64,000 bases of DNA from Geodermatophilus sabuli (GTDB lineage Bacteria > Actinomycetota > Actinomycetes > Mycobacteriales > Geodermatophilaceae). The notes under the pieces are model-generated. The model saw only the letters and a program-made list of their open reading frames with translations, did not search any database and was not told where the DNA came from. The stretch is taken from NCBI RefSeq assembly GCF_010686765.1, contig NZ_JAAGWF010000012.1, positions 207,406 through 271,405 on the forward strand. Reading direction: 5' to 3'. This document shows, one piece after another, positions 42,792-51,315 of this stretch. Numbering within the stretch: the first letter of the stretch is position 1; each line of letters starts with the position of its first letter. Position numbers and translations under genes: made by a program.

Positions 42792-44817
42792 ACGGCGCCG
42801 CCTCCGGGTCGGTCAGGCCCCGCCGCAGGTCACCGGGGGCGGGCCCGCTGCCGCGGCCGTCCTCGTCCCGCCCGAACGAGCTCTCCAGCTGCCAGGGGAC
42901 GGTGGTGATCATGACGCCGGGCTGGAACTGCAGCCGGGCGCGCAGCCGCAGCGCGCTCTGGTTGTGCAGGACGTTCTCCCACCAGTGGCCGACGACGTAC
43001 TGCGGCACGAACACCACCACCAGCTCGCGGGGGCTGTCCCGGCGGACGCCCTTGACGAAGTCGACGACCGGGCGGGTGATCTCCCGGTACGGGGACTCCA
43101 GCACGGTCAGCGGCACCGGGATGTCGTAGCGCTCCCAGGCCGCCTGCAGGTCGCGGGTCTCGGCGTCGTCGACGTTGACCGTGAGCGCGGTGAGCACGTC
43201 GGGCCGGGTCGCCCGGGCGAAGGCCAGCGCCCGGAGCGTCGGCTTGTGCACCTTCGACACGAGCACGATCGCGTGCACCTTGCTGGGCAGTGTCCGCGAG
43301 TCCGTGTCGGGCACGAGCTGCCGGGAGACGTTCGAGTAGTGCCGGTTGATGGCCCGCATCAGCAGGAAGAGCACCGGCATCACCAGGATGACCAGGTACG
43401 CGCCGCGGGTGAACTTGGTGATCACGATGATCAGCAGGACGACGGTGGTCAGCGAGCCCCCGACGGCGTTGATGGCCTGCGAGCGGCGGATCCGGCGCCG
43501 GGCGGCCGCGTCGTCGGTGCCGCGCAGCTCCCGGTTCCAGTGCCGGACCATGCCCCACTGGCCGATCGAGAAGCTGGTGAAGACGCCCACGATGTACATC
43601 TGGATGAGCCGGTTGACGTCGGCGTCGAAGGCGACGATCAGCAGCGCCGCGAAGCCGGCCAGCAGCAGGATGCCGTTGCTGTAGACCAGCTTGTCGCCGC
43701 GGGTGTGCAGCTGGCGCGGCATGAACCGGTCCTGGGCCAGCACCGAGCCCAGCAGCGGGAAGCCGTTGAAGGCGGTGTTGGCGGCCAGCACGAGCACCAG
43801 CGCCGTCGCCCCCTGGATCACGAAGAACCCGGGCGAGGTGTCGCCGCCGAAGGTCGCGGCCGCGAGCTGGGCGATGACCGTCCGCTGCGGTTCGGTCTCG
43901 CAGTCGGTGAATCCCTCGAGGTCGCAGGGGTTCTCGACGTACTTCACCTCCGCGGCGAGCGCGAGTCCGGTGACCCCGGCGAACATCGTGGCGGCGATGC
44001 CACCCATGAGCGCCAGCGTGGTGGCGGCGTTGCGGCTCTTCGGCGGCCGGAACGCCGGGACGCCGTTGGCGATCGCCTCGACGCCGGTGAGCGCGGTGCA
44101 GCCGGAGGCGAAGGCCCGCAGCACGAAGAACAGCAGCGCCAGCCCGGTCAGGCTGCCGAAGCCGGCCTCCGGGGTGATCGAGTAGCCGGCGGTCTCGGCC
44201 ACCACCGGTGAGTCGGTGAACAGGTCCCGCACCAGGCCGGTGACGATCATCACCAGGATCCCGCTGATGAACAGGTAGGTCGGTACCGCGAAGGTGCGGC
44301 CGGACTCCCGCAGCCCGCGCAGGTTGGCCGCGGCGAGCAGGGCGACCAGCCCGACGGCGAGGAGCACGCGGTGCTGGTCGAGCGCCGGGAACGCCGAGAT
44401 GATGTTGTCGGTGCCGGCCGCGACCGACACGGCCACGGTGAGCACGTAGTCCACGAGCAGGGCACTGGCCACGGTGAGCCCGGCGAACCGGCCGTGGTTC
44501 TTGAACGCCACCTCGTAGTCTCCGCCACCGGAGGGGTAGGCGCGGACCACCTGCCGGTAGGACAGCACGACGGTCCCGAGCAGCAGGACGACGGCGATCG
44601 CCAGCCAGGGCGCCAGGTAGAGGAACGCCGTCCCGGCCAGCGTCAGGACGATGAGGATCTCCTGGGTGGCGTAGGCCACGGAGGAGAGCGGGTCGCTGGC
44701 GAAGATGGGGAGGGCGAGCCGCTTCGGCAGCAGCGACTCGCCGGCGCGGTCACTGCGGACGGGACGCCCGAGGACCAGCCGTTTCGGGAGTTGTCCGAGG
44801 TCGGACAGGCTGGGCAC
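42784..44817 (-). CDS. APC superfamily amino-acid permease
   Basis: A 677-residue permease with about 12 membrane helices (residues about 40-460), starting FASDPLSSVAYATQEILIVL, typical of the APC/KUP-like transporters. A large cytoplasmic C-terminal domain (HAIVLVSKVHKPTLRALAFA, TVNVDDAETRDLQAAW) resembles a universal-stress-like fold. The substrate is not predictable; divergence from two TrkA genes suggests a potassium-linked role. The GTG at 44817 is 7 nt after a TACCAT -10 box on its strand, supporting a leaderless start. Confidence 0.9.
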   Translation of the reverse strand: MPSLSDLGQLPKRLVLGRPVRSDRAGESLLPKRLALPIFASDPLSSVAYATQEILIVLTLAGTAFLYLAPWLAIAVVLLLGTVVLSYRQVVRAYPSGGGDYEVAFKNHGRFAGLTVASALLVDYVLTVAVSVAAGTDNIISAFPALDQHRVLLAVGLVALLAAANLRGLRESGRTFAVPTYLFISGILVMIVTGLVRDLFTDSPVVAETAGYSITPEAGFGSLTGLALLFFVLRAFASGCTALTGVEAIANGVPAFRPPKSRNAATTLALMGGIAATMFAGVTGLALAAEVKYVENPCDLEGFTDCETEPQRTVIAQLAAATFGGDTSPGFFVIQGATALVLVLAANTAFNGFPLLGSVLAQDRFMPRQLHTRGDKLVYSNGILLLAGFAALLIVAFDADVNRLIQMYIVGVFTSFSIGQWGMVRHWNRELRGTDDAAARRRIRRSQAINAVGGSLTTVVLLIIVITKFTRGAYLVILVMPVLFLLMRAINRHYSNVSRQLVPDTDSRTLPSKVHAIVLVSKVHKPTLRALAFARATRPDVLTALTVNVDDAETRDLQAAWERYDIPVPLTVLESPYREITRPVVDFVKGVRRDSPRELVVVFVPQYVVGHWWENVLHNQSALRLRARLQFQPGVMITTVPWQLESSFGRDEDGRGSGPAPGDLRRGLTDPEAAPYG

Positions 44818-44824
44818 GGCGGCG

Positions 44825-44830
44825 ATGGTA
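44825..44830 (-). promoter_or_regulatory. -10 box of the APC permease gene (leaderless)
   Basis: On the minus strand TACCAT ends 7 nt before the GTG at 44817, in the 161-bp divergent gap with trkA. Confidence 0.55.
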
Positions 44831-44978
44831 CGGACGCGCGGACCCGCCGCGCCCCCGTCAGGAGGGTGAGTTGCGGCGCTCCGGACGCCGGGCCGCGGCG
44901 CCCACGGGTGTAGCTTCGCGGCCGGACAGCGCGGGCGGACGACGCCGGCGCGCCGGAGCCCGAACGGGGAGTCGTCCA

Positions 44979-45647
44979 GTGCACGTGGTCGTGATGGGCT
45001 GCGGCCGCGTGGGGTCGGCGATCGCCCGCCGGCTCGAGGAGATCGGCCACAGCGTGGCGGTCATCGACCAGGACCCGGAGGCCTTCCGCCGGCTCGGCCC
45101 GGAGTTCTCCGGGCGCCAGGTCACCGGGCTGGGCTTCGACCGGCAGACCCTGCTCGACGCGGGCGTCGACTCCGCCGGGGCCTTCGCCGCGGTCAGCAGC
45201 GGCGACAACTCGAACATCATCGCCGCGCGGGTGGCCCGGGAGACGTTCGGCGTCCAGCACGTCGTCGCCCGCATCTACGACTCCAAGCGCGCCGAGGTCT
45301 ACGAGCGGATGGGCATCCCCAGCGTGGCGACCGTCCCCTGGACGGTGAACCGCCTGCTGCGCGAGCTGCTCTCGGTCAAGGTCAGCGAGCTGTGGCGCGA
45401 GCCCACCGGCCAGGTGCTGCTCATGCGGGTGACGGTGACCGAGGGCTGGGTGGGTCGCCGGCTCACCGACCTGGAGGCCGCCACCGGCGCCCGCGCCGCC
45501 TGGCTGGTCCGGTACGGGGAGGCGGTCCTGCCGACCGCCGCGACCGTGCTGCAGGACGGCGACCAGCTGATCGTGGCCGCCACCGACGCGCTCACGTCCC
45601 GCGTCCACGACGTCGTCGCGCAGGGTCCCCAGGGAGGCGAGCACTGA
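44979..45647 (+). CDS. trkA: Trk potassium-uptake regulatory protein TrkA (first copy)
   Basis: A 222-residue RCK protein. The Rossmann N-terminal half (VVVMGCGRVGSAIARRLEE, IGHSVAVIDQDPEAFRRL) binds NAD(H)/ATP. The C-terminal RCK_C part (VTEGWVGRRLTDLEAATGAR, DGDQLIVAATD) regulates potassium channels. It corresponds to Rv2691 (ceoB). The GTG at 44979 follows GGGGAG. The second copy starts 1 bp inside its stop codon, so the two are made together. Confidence 0.93.
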   Translation: MHVVVMGCGRVGSAIARRLEEIGHSVAVIDQDPEAFRRLGPEFSGRQVTGLGFDRQTLLDAGVDSAGAFAAVSSGDNSNIIAARVARETFGVQHVVARIYDSKRAEVYERMGIPSVATVPWTVNRLLRELLSVKVSELWREPTGQVLLMRVTVTEGWVGRRLTDLEAATGARAAWLVRYGEAVLPTAATVLQDGDQLIVAATDALTSRVHDVVAQGPQGGEH

Positions 45648-46315
45648 TGCGGGTGGCCATCGTGGGAGCGGGCGCCGTCGGCCGTTCCATCGCCGGGGAG
45701 CTGCTGTCCAACGGGCACGCGGTGATGCTGATCGAGAAGGACGGCCGCAAGGTGCGGACCCGCTCCGTGCCCGGCGCCGAGTGGGTGCAGGCCGACGCCT
45801 GTGAGGTCTCCTCCCTGGAGGAGGCGCAGCTGGCCTCCTGTGACGTCGTGGTGGCCGCCACCGGCGACGACAAGGCCAACCTCGTCGTCTCGCTGCTGGC
45901 CAAGACGGAGTTCGCGGTCAACCGGGTGGTCGCCCGGGTGAAGGACCCCCGCAACGAGTGGCTCTACACCGAGGCCTGGGGTGTCGACGTCGCCGTCTCC
46001 ACCCCGCGGGTCCTCGCGGCGCTGGTCGAGGAGGCGGTGACGGTCGGCGACGTCGTCCGGCTGATGAGCTTCCGGAAGGGCGCGGCCAACCTGGTCGAGA
46101 TCACGCTGGCGGAGGACACCCCCTGGGTCGGCAAGGCCCTGCGCGACGTGCCGCTCCCCCGGGAGACCGTCCTCACCGCCGTCCTGCGCGGCGAGCGGGT
46201 CATCACCCCGACCCCCGACGAGCCGCTCGAGGCCGGCGACGAGCTGCTGTTCGTCACCCACGCGGACGTGGAGGAGCAGCTGCAGCAGGTGCTCTCCCCC
46301 GACCACGCGGGCTGA
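45647..46315 (+). CDS. trkA: Trk potassium-uptake regulatory protein TrkA (second copy)
   Basis: A 222-residue paralogue of the preceding gene, of identical length (669 bp). It has RVAIVGAGAVGRSIAGELL, MLIEKDGRKV and the conserved VVVAATGDDKANLVVSLLAK, followed by RCK_C (EITLAEDTPWVGKALRDVPL). It corresponds to Rv2692 (ceoC). No Trk/Ktr membrane subunit is encoded in the window. The two likely form a hetero-oligomeric gating ring for a potassium system encoded elsewhere. Confidence 0.93.
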   Translation: MRVAIVGAGAVGRSIAGELLSNGHAVMLIEKDGRKVRTRSVPGAEWVQADACEVSSLEEAQLASCDVVVAATGDDKANLVVSLLAKTEFAVNRVVARVKDPRNEWLYTEAWGVDVAVSTPRVLAALVEEAVTVGDVVRLMSFRKGAANLVEITLAEDTPWVGKALRDVPLPRETVLTAVLRGERVITPTPDEPLEAGDELLFVTHADVEEQLQQVLSPDHAG

Positions 46316-46328
46316 GGGAGGCCCCTCC

Positions 46329-47192
46329 TCACCCGGCCGGCCGCTGCTCCGGCCCGTCGGCGGCCGGCCCGCGGTGGCGGTGCAGTCGCGCGACCACCCA
46401 CAGGGTGAGCACGATCTCCGCCGCGGTGACCGGCAGGCCCAGCACCAGGGACGCGGTGCCGAGCAGCTCGACCTCGTCGGCGCGGTAGAGCACCCACTGC
46501 ACGACGACGCGGACGAGGAACGTCGCGCCCCACAGCACGGTCAGCCAGGAGTAGGCCCGCAGCATCCGCGGGTCGTCGCGCCAGTGCCGCTCCGGTTCGG
46601 GATCCGGCGGGCGGGCGCCGGTGTCGGGGTCCGGCGGCGGGCGGTGGTGCAGCTGCGCGTTCACCCGGCCGATCCGGGAGCGCAGGCCGGGCACCGAGTG
46701 CGACGCCATGGACCCGAGGTGACTGGGGGCGAGGAACTCCGCGATGACGCCGACCAGCGGCCAGCGGACGGCGATCGAGCCGAGCAGCACCACGCCGAGG
46801 GCGGCGTTGCGGATGAGGCCGGGGACGAAGAAGTCGCGGGCCTGACCGGAGGCGGCGGCGATGCCGACGGCGATGGCCACCCCGAACAGGCCGCTGAACG
46901 CCTGCTGCACGCTCTCCCGGCGCACCAGCCGCAGGGCGAAGACCAGGACGGCCGCGCCGAGCGCGGCCCAGATGCCGGTGCTCAGCCCACCGATCGAGTT
47001 GGCCACGATGAACGCCACCGTGGGCAGTGACGCGTCGACCATGCCGCGCCAGCCGCCGAGCTGCTCGAGGACCAGGTGCCGGTCGAACACGACGGTGCCG
47101 GCCGCGGGGTCCTCCACGGACGGGGGCGGGACGGCGGATCCGTCCGGTCCTCCGGGTGCGGGGCGGCCCTCCCCCTCGGGCCCAGCCGTCAC
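46329..47192 (-). CDS. DUF3159 family membrane protein
   Basis: A 287-residue membrane protein of the actinobacterial DUF3159 family (Rv2693c position). There are about six helices: GLSTGIWAALGAAVLVFALR, FSGLFGVAIAVGIAAASG, ALGVVLLGSIAVRWPLVGVI, and further pairs near the C-terminus. The conserved SIAVRWPLVG patch is visible. The N-terminal 40 residues are Pro/Gly-rich. The GTG at 47192 overlaps the stop of the OB-fold gene by 4 bp, part of a chain of coupled genes. Confidence 0.88.
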   Translation of the reverse strand: MTAGPEGEGRPAPGGPDGSAVPPPSVEDPAAGTVVFDRHLVLEQLGGWRGMVDASLPTVAFIVANSIGGLSTGIWAALGAAVLVFALRLVRRESVQQAFSGLFGVAIAVGIAAASGQARDFFVPGLIRNAALGVVLLGSIAVRWPLVGVIAEFLAPSHLGSMASHSVPGLRSRIGRVNAQLHHRPPPDPDTGARPPDPEPERHWRDDPRMLRAYSWLTVLWGATFLVRVVVQWVLYRADEVELLGTASLVLGLPVTAAEIVLTLWVVARLHRHRGPAADGPEQRPAG

Positions 47193-47566
47193 CCGGCGCT
47201 CAGTTCGTACCGGGGGTTGTAGATGACCTGCCGGCCGTCGAACGAGGCGAACCGGCCGTGCGCGGTGAGCGTGCGGCCGGGCTCGATGCCGGGGATGCGC
47301 CGGCGGCCGAGCCAGACGAGGGTCACCGACCCCGAGCCGTCGAAGAGCTCGGCCTCCAGGGTCGGCACGGTCTCCCGGGGCGTGTAGACGACGGACTTCA
47401 GCCGGCCGGTGACCGTGACCACCGCCCCCTTGCGGCAGGCGCTCACCGGCTCGCAGCCGGCGCTCGCGGCTCCGGCCCGGAGCTCCTCGGCGTCGATGGT
47501 CTGGTCGTCGGCGGTCAGTCGCTGCAGGGTCCGCGAGAACCAACCGCCGGAGCGGGTCTCCGTCAC
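47189..47566 (-). CDS. OB-fold nucleic-acid-binding protein
   Basis: A 125-residue protein with a tRNA-anticodon-type OB fold: VVTVTGRLKSVVYTPRE, TLEAELFDGSGSVTLVWLG, RRIPGIEPGRTLTAHGRF, QVIYNPRYEL. It matches the Rv2694c position and DUF3159 partnership. The cargo is unknown. The GTG at 47566 has a GAGGAGGAGA ribosome site. Four-base GTGA overlaps at both ends link it to the neighbours. Confidence 0.88.
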   Translation of the reverse strand: MTETRSGGWFSRTLQRLTADDQTIDAEELRAGAASAGCEPVSACRKGAVVTVTGRLKSVVYTPRETVPTLEAELFDGSGSVTLVWLGRRRIPGIEPGRTLTAHGRFASFDGRQVIYNPRYELSAG

Positions 47567-48447
47567 GTCTCCTCCTCGCTGGCGCTCGTCCGAGCCGTGC
47601 CGGGGGCGCTCTGTCCCCGCACCACCTCGCCAGCTCGTCCACGTGCCAGCGTAGATCGGTCGGGCGGGGTGGCGGCGCGCTCCCTCAGCCAGTCGCGCAC
47701 CAGCGCCCACGACGCGCCGGCCGGGTCGATGAGCCCCATGTGGTCGCCGGGCACCATGCGCACGTCGACCCGCCCGCCCACGGCCGCGGCGGCCTCGGCG
47801 TACCGGCGGCTCTGCTCCTCGGGTACCGAGTCGTCGGCGGTGCCGTGGACGCACAGGAGGTCGACCCCTGCCGGCACCAGACGCACCGGATCGGCGGCGG
47901 CGTACCGCTCCGGGACCTCCGCCGGCTCGCCGCCGAGGAGGTCGCGCACCGCGCCGTCCCCCATGCCCTGGGCGGCGGCGAGCTCGAGGTCGAGCACGCC
48001 GGCCTGCAGGACCGCGGCCGCCACCGGCACCCGCGGCCGGGCGCCGGGGGCGCCGTCGGGCAGGCGGGTGCGCCCGGCGGCCCAGGCGGCCAGCTGCCCG
48101 CCGGCGGAGTGGCCGACGACGGTGATCCCGGCCAGGTCGAGCCGCGACGCTCCGTCGCCCGCCGTCCGCGCGAGGTCGGGCAGGGCGTCGAGGGCCGCCG
48201 CGACGTCCTCGAGCGTGGTCGGCCAGCCGCCGCCCGCGCCGACCCGGCGGTACTCGACGGCGACCGCGGCGAACCCCGCCGCGGCCAGGTCGGCGGCCAG
48301 CGGGCGGGCCAGCTCGATGCCGTAGGCCGCGCGCCAGAAGCCGCCGTGCAGCACCACCACGACCGGGGTCGGGCCGGTCCCGGCCGGCAGGGTCAGCTCG
48401 AGGAACTGGTCGGGGTGCGGTCCGTAGGCGGTGGTCGCGGTGCTCAC
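47563..48447 (-). CDS. Alpha/beta hydrolase (esterase/lipase-like)
   Basis: A 294-residue alpha/beta hydrolase. VVVLHGGFWRAAYG gives the HGG-type oxyanion motif of hormone-sensitive-lipase relatives. VVGHSAGGQLAAWAAG is the nucleophile elbow. An aspartate lies in HGTADDSVP and a histidine in PGDHMGLID. The C-terminal 30 residues are basic/Ser-rich and look disordered. No signal peptide was seen. It is coupled by a 4-bp overlap to DUF3710 upstream and to the OB-fold gene downstream. The substrate is unknown. Confidence 0.87.
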   Translation of the reverse strand: MSTATTAYGPHPDQFLELTLPAGTGPTPVVVVLHGGFWRAAYGIELARPLAADLAAAGFAAVAVEYRRVGAGGGWPTTLEDVAAALDALPDLARTAGDGASRLDLAGITVVGHSAGGQLAAWAAGRTRLPDGAPGARPRVPVAAAVLQAGVLDLELAAAQGMGDGAVRDLLGGEPAEVPERYAAADPVRLVPAGVDLLCVHGTADDSVPEEQSRRYAEAAAAVGGRVDVRMVPGDHMGLIDPAGASWALVRDWLRERAATPPDRSTLARGRAGEVVRGQSAPGTARTSASEEET

Positions 48448-49166
48448 GTGCCGGTACCGGGCGGGGGTCCGGCCTGCCGGCGGGCCGCCTGCTGGGCGGC
48501 CTGCTGCGCCGCGACCTGCGCCGCCGCCTGCGGGGGCAGCGTCAGCGGCAGCTGCTCGCGGACCGGCATCGGGGCGCTGCCCCGGACGACGACGATCTGC
48601 CGGAACACCTCCTCGAGCTGCCCGGCCGCAGCCGCATCGGCCGCCGCGGGACCGCTGATCATGCCGCGGAGGAACCAGCGCGGGCCGTCGATGCCCAGGA
48701 ACCGGGCCGGCCGGCGCACCGGCGCAGGCGCCGGCTGACCGGGCTGTGCCGGTGCCGCGGCGAGCACCGTGCCGGCCAGCTCCGGGCCGAAGGGGCCCTC
48801 CACCTCGGTGAGCGACCCGCCCTGGCCCGAGGCGCTGCGGGCCAGGTCGGCGCGGACGTCGTCCCAGATGCCCGTGGCGCGCGGCGCGGCGAAGGCCGAC
48901 ACCTGCAGCATCGAGTCGCCGGCCCGCAGGGTCGCGCCCACCACCTTCTGCTGGGCGTTGACGTCCACCCGGAGCTCCGTGCCGGCGAGGGCGGGCAGGC
49001 GCAGCGAGCCGAGGTCGATGCGGGGCAGACCGTCCTCGGGGGCGTCGGCCTCGTCCCACGGGCCGGAGGTCTCGCTGACCTCCCGCTCGCGGATCTGCGG
49101 TTCCGGGGGCACTCCGCGCTCGCGGAGGCTGCGGTCGATCCGGTTGCGTCGCCGTCCGAACGGCAT
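48444..49166 (-). CDS. DUF3710 family protein
   Basis: A 240-residue conserved actinobacterial protein (Rv2696c position). Landmarks are RIDLGSLRLPALAGTELRVD, VGATLRAGDSMLQVSAFAAP, GIWDDVRADLARS, RFLGIDGPRWFLRGMISGPA and FRQIVVVRG. The N-terminus is acidic after a basic start, and the C-terminus is a Gln/Ala-rich tail. Its function is unknown. Its ATG lies just downstream of the dut stop with a 1-bp gap, so it is co-transcribed with dut. Confidence 0.93.
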   Translation of the reverse strand: MPFGRRRNRIDRSLRERGVPPEPQIREREVSETSGPWDEADAPEDGLPRIDLGSLRLPALAGTELRVDVNAQQKVVGATLRAGDSMLQVSAFAAPRATGIWDDVRADLARSASGQGGSLTEVEGPFGPELAGTVLAAAPAQPGQPAPAPVRRPARFLGIDGPRWFLRGMISGPAAADAAAAGQLEEVFRQIVVVRGSAPMPVREQLPLTLPPQAAAQVAAQQAAQQAARRQAGPPPGTGT

Positions 49167-49167
49167 G

Positions 49168-49668
49168 TCAGCCGACTCCCTTCGGGGATGCGCTCGCGTG
49201 CCCGCCGGTCGAGCCGTGCCCCCCGGCCCCGCGCCGGCTCTCGGGCAGCTGCTGCACCGGCACGAACCGGGCCCGCACCACCGGCTGCACGACCAGCTGG
49301 GCGACCCGGTCACCACGGCGCAGGGTGAGTGGTGTCGAGGGGTCCAGGTTCACCAGGTTGACCTTGATCTCGCCGCGGTAGCCCGCGTCGATGGTGCCCG
49401 GCGCGTTGACCAGGCTCAGCCCCAGCCGGTGAGCCAGCCCCGATCGTGGATGCACGAACCCGGCATACCCCTCCGGGATGGCCACGGCCACACCGGTGCC
49501 GACGAGCGCCCGCTGCAGGGGAGCCAGCACGACGTCCTCGGCGACGGCGAGGTCCGCGCCGGCGTCCCCGGGGAGGGCGTAGGCGGGGACGGCGTCCTCC
49601 GGCGTGGTCAGGCGCACGGGGACGTCGACCTCGGGCAGGGGCGACGCGGGGCGGGACGGGTCGGGCAC
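49168..49668 (-). CDS. dut: dUTP diphosphatase
   Basis: A 166-residue trimeric dUTPase that hydrolyses dUTP to dUMP, keeping uracil out of DNA. All five family motifs are visible: [47 protein letters not shown] and the P-loop-like GGHGSTGG. The histidine in motif V where phenylalanine is common is the only unusual residue. The GTG at 49668 lies 6 nt after a TAGGGT -10 box, implying a leaderless transcript that begins the dut-DUF3710-hydrolase-OB-DUF3159 unit. Confidence 0.96.
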   Translation of the reverse strand: MPDPSRPASPLPEVDVPVRLTTPEDAVPAYALPGDAGADLAVAEDVVLAPLQRALVGTGVAVAIPEGYAGFVHPRSGLAHRLGLSLVNAPGTIDAGYRGEIKVNLVNLDPSTPLTLRRGDRVAQLVVQPVVRARFVPVQQLPESRRGAGGHGSTGGHASASPKGVG

Positions 49669-49674
49669 GCGGCG

Positions 49675-49680
49675 ACCCTA
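49675..49680 (-). promoter_or_regulatory. -10 box of dut (leaderless)
   Basis: On the minus strand TAGGGT ends 6 nt before the dut GTG, with no ribosome site. Confidence 0.6.
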
Positions 49681-49703
49681 ACCGCGTGGGCGGCTGGGTC
49701 GCG

Positions 49704-50615
49704 TCAGGCCCGGGAGCGGCGCAGGTCGGCGAGGACCGAGCGGGCCAGCGACTCGGTGGCCTTGCGGTTGCCGCGGCCGCCGAGGGCCGCGCCGACGAGG
49801 AACGGCGCGGCGGACGGGATGTTGCGCGCCAGGCGTCGGGTCATCCGGACACGCAGGGTCCGGAGCCCGGCGCTGCCCAGGATGACGCCGAGCCCTGCGG
49901 TGGCCGAGCCGTCCACCGCCCGCTGCGCCGACCAGCTGGACAGGTAGGCCAGTGCCCGGGCCCGGGCGTCACCGGGAGCCCGCCGGCCGTACAGCTCGTG
50001 CAGCTCGCCGAGCAGCACGACCTCGACCCCGGCGGTCAGCACCGTCTCGGCGCCGAGCTCCAGCGGCAGGGCGAGCAGCGACGGCGGGGCGAACCAGTGG
50101 GCCGCCGACAGTCCGCCGGTGGCCGCGCCGATGCCCGCGGTGAGCCGGCCCGCCCGGGCGACGAGGGCGTCGGTGACCTCCTCGTCGGTCGCCCCGGGGT
50201 ACGCCGCACGCAACCGCGCGGCGTCCCGGATGGGCAGCAGCGGCGCCGCGGCGGCGAGCAGGTCGCCCAGCAGCGCGGCGGGCGCCCGGCTCCCGTCGGC
50301 GGCGGGGTCCCCGGCCGGTGGGCTGCCGGGAGTGGCGCCATCGGCGCTCCGCCCGGCGCGTGACCCGGCCGCAGCCGTGGCCACCGCGGCGACCACGTCG
50401 CGCAGCGTCGCCGCGGCCGATCGGCGTCCCTCGCCGTCGGCTCCGGCGGGCGCTGCGTCGGCCTGCCCGCCCAGCAGGCCGGACACCGCGTCGGCGAGCA
50501 GCCGGCCGGCCCGGCCGAGGGGGTTCTCCTCGGCCGGTGTGGCCCGGGGGACCGTCACCGGGCGCGGCGGCGGTACGTCCCGCGGCGCCCCGGTCCGAGG
50601 CCCGTGCTCCGTCAT
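49704..50615 (-). CDS. Hypothetical protein at the DUF3093 position
   Basis: A 303-residue protein without a recognised family. The N-terminal third is Pro/Ala-rich and apparently disordered. From about residue 115 it is helical (LLGDLLAAAAPLLPIRDAAR, GATDEEVTDALVARAGRLTA), then mildly hydrophobic (PPSLLALPLELGAETVLTAGV, VVLLGELHELYG), and ends in a basic helix. In Mycobacterium the same site between dut and DUF4193 carries Rv2698 (DUF3093 membrane protein), which is not recognisable here. The start ATG at 50615 lacks a good ribosome site. Confidence 0.65.
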   Translation of the reverse strand: MTEHGPRTGAPRDVPPPRPVTVPRATPAEENPLGRAGRLLADAVSGLLGGQADAAPAGADGEGRRSAAATLRDVVAAVATAAAGSRAGRSADGATPGSPPAGDPAADGSRAPAALLGDLLAAAAPLLPIRDAARLRAAYPGATDEEVTDALVARAGRLTAGIGAATGGLSAAHWFAPPSLLALPLELGAETVLTAGVEVVLLGELHELYGRRAPGDARARALAYLSSWSAQRAVDGSATAGLGVILGSAGLRTLRVRMTRRLARNIPSAAPFLVGAALGGRGNRKATESLARSVLADLRRSRA

Positions 50616-50642
50616 CCCATCCCCGTCCCCAGCTCCGGCCGG

Positions 50643-50691
50643 CCCCCTGCAGGGCCCCGCCGCGGGTGTGCGAGCGGCGGGGGGCAGGGGG
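50643..50691 (-). terminator. Terminator after the DUF4193 gene
   Basis: CCCCCTGC...GCCCCGCCGC pairs with GCGGCGGGGGGCAGGGGG around a short loop, giving a long GC stem with a bulge. It lies in the 82-bp gap after the DUF4193 stop. Confidence 0.6.
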
Positions 50692-50697
50692 TGTCCT

Positions 50698-50997
50698 TCA
50701 GGCGCAGTCCCGGCAGAACAGCTGGTCGCCGCGGGTGGACGCCAGGCGGCTGCGGTGCTGCACCAGGAAGCAGCGCGAGCAGGTGAACTCGTCCTCCTGC
50801 TTGGGCAGCACGCGGACGGTCAGCTCCTCGTTGGACAGGTCCGCGCCGGGGAGCTCGAGGTTCTCGTTGAAGTCGGTCTCGTCGACGTCGACCGACGAGG
50901 ACTGGGCCTCGGCACGGCGCGCCTTGAGCTCCTCGAGCGAGTCCTCGCCGAGCTCGTCGGCCTCGTTGCGACGCGGGGCGTCGTAGTCGGTGGCCAT
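50698..50997 (-). CDS. DUF4193 family protein
   Basis: A 99-residue conserved actinobacterial protein (Rv2699c-like). An acidic, disordered first half (EDSLEELKARRAEAQSS, DVDETDFNENLELPGADL) precedes a C-terminal zinc-ribbon-like part with FTCSRCFLVQHRSRLA and LFCRDC, that is two CxxC pairs. It probably binds zinc; the function is unknown. The ATG has a strong GGAGGAGGGG site. Confidence 0.94.
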   Translation of the reverse strand: MATDYDAPRRNEADELGEDSLEELKARRAEAQSSSVDVDETDFNENLELPGADLSNEELTVRVLPKQEDEFTCSRCFLVQHRSRLASTRGDQLFCRDCA

Positions 50998-51303
50998 GGA
51001 TGTGCCCCTCCTCCGGGGTTGTCGCGGGCGTCGACGCCCGCATCTTCTGACGGCGGAACCGGAGTGCCGCCGTGCTGGCCGGTCGCCGGGGCGACCGGTG
51101 GTCTGGTCCGGTGGCCCGCGTCTCGGGCACCGGCCGGTGCTGTGCCTCCACGCCGTCCGACCCACCGGCGGACGGCGGGGCTGCGGCGCCGGACGCGACC
51201 GGCGGACCCCCCAACGTCGCGCGGTCCCCGTTTGTGCCCGGCGCGCGACAGCAGGAACGGTCGGCGCCGGATCGGGTCGGACGGGGCGCGGAGCGCCGAA
51301 GGT
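50998..51303. other. Divergent intergenic region, 306 bp
   Basis: Between the DUF4193 gene and the phosphotransferase gene. Apart from the two promoter/ribosome regions at its ends, no gene, repeat or RNA element was recognised. Confidence 0.45.
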
Positions 51304-51309
51304 TACCCT
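51304..51309 (+). promoter_or_regulatory. -10 box of the phosphotransferase gene (leaderless)
   Basis: TACCCT ends 6 nt before the ATG at 51316, with no ribosome site. Confidence 0.65.
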
Positions 51310-51315
51310 GCGGCG

